This document shows, piece after piece, positions 60,116-64,000 of a stretch of DNA of 64,000 nucleotides. The stretch is from Siniperca chuatsi (Eukaryota > Chordata > Actinopteri > Centrarchiformes > Sinipercidae). Each line of letters starts with the position of its first letter. The first letter of the stretch is position 1. The stretch is taken from positions 29,392,206 through 29,456,205 of the forward strand of contig NC_058044.1 of NCBI RefSeq assembly GCF_020085105.1. The letters are read 5' to 3'. The translations under genes were made by a program, and so were the position numbers. The notes beneath the pieces were generated by a model. It did no database searches. It was not told the origin of the DNA and saw only the letters and a list, made by a program, of their open reading frames with translations.

Positions 60116-62039
60116 GTCAGTTAGACAGATGTGCTCACTAGCTTACTAAGCTAAATATATCCGAACTTGCATACATTGCAAGTTTGCTGTCATCCATATC
60201 CTTACACTAGACACTGAGCCTTTTAGTTATTTGTAGGTATTTGTTCAAGCTAGCTTGAAAGGCTCAGCTGTCTTTTTCTACTCACCAAAAGTTGTTAATG
60301 AGCTGCTACAGCTCTCACCTAGCTCACATGCTCATCCTTAATTTGCACATGTGATCCTCATTCTGTTCTACCTGAATCATAAAGGGCCCTAATTTAACCT
60401 TTGCATTTGTTGTATTCTCATCATTGTCAAGAGCACTTTCAGACTTTGCCTGTATCACCTACTGTATACCCAGTGTAGTGTGGGCGGGATTAGAATCACA
60501 GCAGTAATAGGTTTCATGGATATTCTAACCTGACTTGCAGCTAATACTCTAATAGATAAAAAGATCCCAGTTGAATGATTGGACAAATGATCTGATACGT
60601 TTTTTAACCTGGGAAAGAATTCTTATTCAGATGCAAGATCGTTGTAAAGATGCAATGGTCCTAAAACAGCTGAGTAAAATAAGAATGCCTCTTGCCACAC
60701 TTTGTGACCATGTTTTCCTAGCCCTACCATCTAAAATAGCCTTGGTAGTAGAATTATGATAATGTGCAAAAAAAGCAGAGAGATATTGTGTGATTATTCT
60801 AATACCACCACTTCTAATTTCGGACTGTAAAACTATACGATAAGTGATAGGATGAAGCACCCACCCAGCACACAGTGCATTACTATCCCTGTGTGTCATC
60901 TACACCTCTGTGCTGTGGTTAAACCCTGCTGCTCTCAGGACAGCTCTCATTTATTTGGAGAGTCCCTGTGATTTAGGCCAGCAGATTTGTGGAATTAGGC
61001 CAGTGGCTCGCTTGCTACGTAATGCTTCACAAACAGCCAGCTGCACCAGCCAACCATGGACCACCAGCTAAAATCAAGTCTGGCTGTGGTTCCATGCTGC
61101 ATGGTTACCACTGGCTTCTTGATATTTGTGTATTTTGCAGCTCACTGCTATTAGAAAAGCAATGCTAGGCTGTGCTATAAGCCACGGGAGATCGTCTAAA
61201 TTCAAGAGACAGTAGATAGAGTTAGCTGTGCTCTATCAGCTTATCTCTCTCACCAGTCACAGAAAGGCCTGTTCCAGATGTTTTAATCCAGATTACTATA
61301 ACTCAGGGACTGGTAATGGGTAGATGGTGTGGATTGAGATTATTAGCTGTTTTAAACACTCTTTAGCTAGCTGGGCCTCAAAACAGGATGTCTCCTTTTA
61401 CTCTCATCTGTGGCATGAAGCAAGTTTTGCAGGATAATATGCAGTGTGTTTTCCTACATAGATGTATTAGGTTAAGTGAGATGGTAACACAGGGTAGTAT
61501 TCTTTTTCAGTTTTTAGAAGAAATTGCATTTTATGCACTGTTGGGGTTGGTGTGAGCTGATTAAATTTTTAAGTGTAGATGTGACTGGAGTCTGTAGGCA
61601 TGAGAGGCTTTGGTGTCAAGAGATGGTCTGGGTGTTACTGCAGGTTTATGAGATGTGATAAACAACCTCATGGTATGTGTCTGCAATTACAGTAAAGTGC
61701 CTCATAATTAAAGTGTAAGGGCCTCACAATTAAAAGATAGGCATCTTTGTTAGACCTTCATCAAATTAATAAATGAAACAAACATAAATGTCATATTTCC
61801 ATCATATTTCCACATTTAGTTTGTTTGCAGTTTGACTTGCACTCTTTTAATTACGTGATCTCATTGCGCCCTCATTAGCACCACTAATTGTTTAGCTCAA
61901 TGCGCCCAACTCCTAACATTTGCATAACATAAAGAAGGAAACATATTTTGCTTGCAAATATTCTGGAAATTTGTATAAATGTGTGCTAAATTTTGATGGA
62001 AACTTGGCTATAGACATATTATCACCTTTTAAGTTGGTA

Positions 62040-62425
62040 TTGCAAACTTGTTGGTAAATTTTGGCAAATCCAGGTCCAATATTCACTCTCTTTTAGCTCT
62101 GTTTTTGGTCTCTACCAACGCCTAAGGTAAATATCTGGCTCTTTAGCTACTAAATGCTCCAGTATGTTCACCAGCTAGTCCCTAACTGTGTCCGTCTGCT
62201 GTTTGCTGGTGAGCAGGCAGTGTACAGTGGGTTCATAGGGCTTTTTTGCTGAAAACAGATGTCTGCTGCGGCCGAATTGTGAGAGCGGTGAGAGTGAACC
62301 AAAACGTTAAAGTTGTGGGCCAGACAGGTAAACAATGGGCTGAAACTCAGATCCGCAGATTAAGGTGATAATTCTCTGTAGGTTCATCACTATAAGCAAC
62401 ACATTGTCACATTGTTTTACATTAC
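62040..62425 (-). mobile_element. MITE copy, family of 12300-12879
   Basis: Shares 'cttttagctctgttttt', 'tatgttcaccagctag', 'ctgaaaacag', 'accaaaac.ttaaagttgtgg' and 'ataattctctgtaggttcat' in the same order as the copy at 12300-12879. The right TTAA end is not preserved. Confidence 0.65.
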
Positions 62426-63802
62426 TTGTAGGTGTTTGTCCTGCAAATGCCTGTCAAACAGGTAAACATAAGCTTCATTAGTTTTAAGCTATAAATCAGG
62501 TAGATGAGATTTCAGTAGAATGGACTGTTTGCACATTTAACAGGATTATAATCACTGATTTAGTGGTTAATATAAAAAGCTTAGTGGCTCCACTCCCACT
62601 AGTGATCATCATAAGGTAATTACATTAGGAGTAAAGAGCCCAGTGCCATTTATTTTCTTGAAAACAACCTCATAGTAAAATATATATACTAGTATGAATG
62701 ACATTACAATTAAGTATGACATTATAATGAAGTTTATAGACCTATGAAACAGTCTGTCAGCTATACTTGACAAGTAAAGAAGTTGTAAAATAGATGGAAC
62801 ACAAGCATTGTGGCAATGCGTGCACATAACTTGGATTACAAACTCAGATTTTTTTTTTCAACAGTCATCACAAAACAGACATGATGTATAAGAGGAAGTT
62901 ATTATGTAATTTTCCTTCAGAAATTAGTTGATTATATGTTCCAAGAATCCTCTTAGCAGGATTATTGTAAGCAGTGTTTACTTTGTGGTTTCCAATTCTG
63001 CCCAATAAATTGCATCCCACCAGATACACAGGTGTATCTCCTAGACTGAGGCTTTAATGACACAGCAGCTTTGACTATGTGAAGTAAAATGGAAGCAGGG
63101 AGTGATTCAAGGTAATTGGGTTACTTCCTTAGCGTAAAGAAGAACACCACGGAGATAACGGTGCTGAGGAAATGAAAGGGAAAGTCTGCTGTTGGGATGA
63201 CACTGCGTCCCATAGCGCTGCACTTTCGCCTGAGAATAAGCATGAATATGAACTTGTTGTATTATACTGTAATGTATGTGTTGGTGCAGAGAGCATTAGC
63301 AGTGATGTGGAAAGAGATTTTCTTTTCCAGTTAAGAAAAGTGAGTCACTGCTCAATCATAAGGCATATGTTTTAATCGTTATATATTGTAATATGGCCCG
63401 TTGTCTTATTGGTGAATTTGTTTTCTGTCCTTTTTACAATGTAGAATATCAGTGCAAATGTGAAAAAGGAACTTTAACTGCTTTAACTGTGATGCCAAAT
63501 TCTGGTATTTAGATTTTTATACAGAGAATTGTTCTAGATGGGTGCAAAGAAACAAAAAACATAATTTACTCGATAGATAAAAGTTATTACAAACCACGTA
63601 AAATCAAAAGATGGTGTAGAGTTTCTACCTCGCGGAGTCCTGCTCAGCTGCAGTGCTCTCAGTTTACTGATTAAAACAGTAGCTTCATTTATACAGTGTA
63701 TATTCCATTATAGAAATAATTAAAGAGGCATTGTAAGGCCAAATTACTCTCATTAACAAAACAGGCACTGTTTTCTACAACAGTGAGATTCTTTCTCTCT
63801 CA

Positions 63803-63804
<2 letters not shown>

Positions 63805-63852
<48 letters not shown>
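63805..63852. repeat. (CA)n microsatellite
   Basis: About 24 CA units. Confidence 0.95.
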
Positions 63853-63853
<1 letters not shown>

Positions 63854-64000
63854 TCAAAATGACAAAAAATAGCTGCTGCAACTATATGCACAAGAATGTA
63901 AAAGTAGCTACATTATTAGTAGAGTTGCATGTTCTCATGCAAGAGACGCTATGGTATTTGCCCCTATTTTTTCCACCATAAGCACAAACAATATAAAAAA

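Larger units (their letters stand above)
60116..64000 (+). other. rims1: rims1 intron 4 (incomplete)
   Basis: Donor AAAG|gtcagt. No exon resembling the RIM segment before the PDZ (DLDYYWLDP-like) was seen before the edge. It contains a MITE copy (62040-62425) and a CA microsatellite (63805-63852). Confidence 0.75.

Overview
The window reads as nuclear DNA of a teleost fish. Its genes are split by introns with GT-AG ends, it carries many CA/TG microsatellites, and it is full of short dispersed repeats of types common in fish genomes. There are no operons, CRISPR arrays, prokaryotic signals or recognisable tRNA/rRNA genes. All gene models were assembled by eye from open frames, splice sites, exon phases and remembered protein families; no alignment was run.

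Region by region. (1) 1-2540, minus strand: one exon encoding the start of an intermediate-filament rod (type I keratin-like, possibly krt222-like). Its 3' part is not visible and probably lies off the left edge. (2) 2.6-14.7 kb: intergenic DNA with a TTAA-flanked inverted-repeat element (3367-4147), a solo LTR with 5-bp target duplications (4834-5497) and several interspersed repeats. (3) 14.8-20.4 kb, plus strand: a complete eight-exon type I keratin gene (429 aa) with a TATA box, ordered exon phases and a poly(A) signal. (4) 20.4-23.6 kb: intergenic. (5) 23.6 kb to the right edge, plus strand: the 5' part of a RIM active-zone scaffold gene, best matched to rims1. It has a GC-rich 5' region with a uORF, exon 1 (Rab3-binding helix), an 18.8-kb intron 1, exon 2 (zinc finger), a 14.9-kb intron 2, exon 3 and exon 4. 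The PDZ and C2 exons lie beyond the window.

The most interesting signals are inside rims1. A 12-nt microexon candidate at 48214-48225 encodes EDKV and would splice in phase between exons 2 and 3, reproducing a variant known from mammalian RIMs. A promoter-like block with a phase-compatible first exon lies about 1 kb upstream of exon 2 (41640-42114). It could produce an isoform without the Rab3-binding helix, as described for mammalian RIM1-beta. A second in-phase 21-nt microexon candidate lies at 48718-48738. The rest of the introns is mostly mobile-element debris: a second solo LTR, TTAA-type MITEs, a nested transposon pair, a tandem repeat, long purine and CA tracts.
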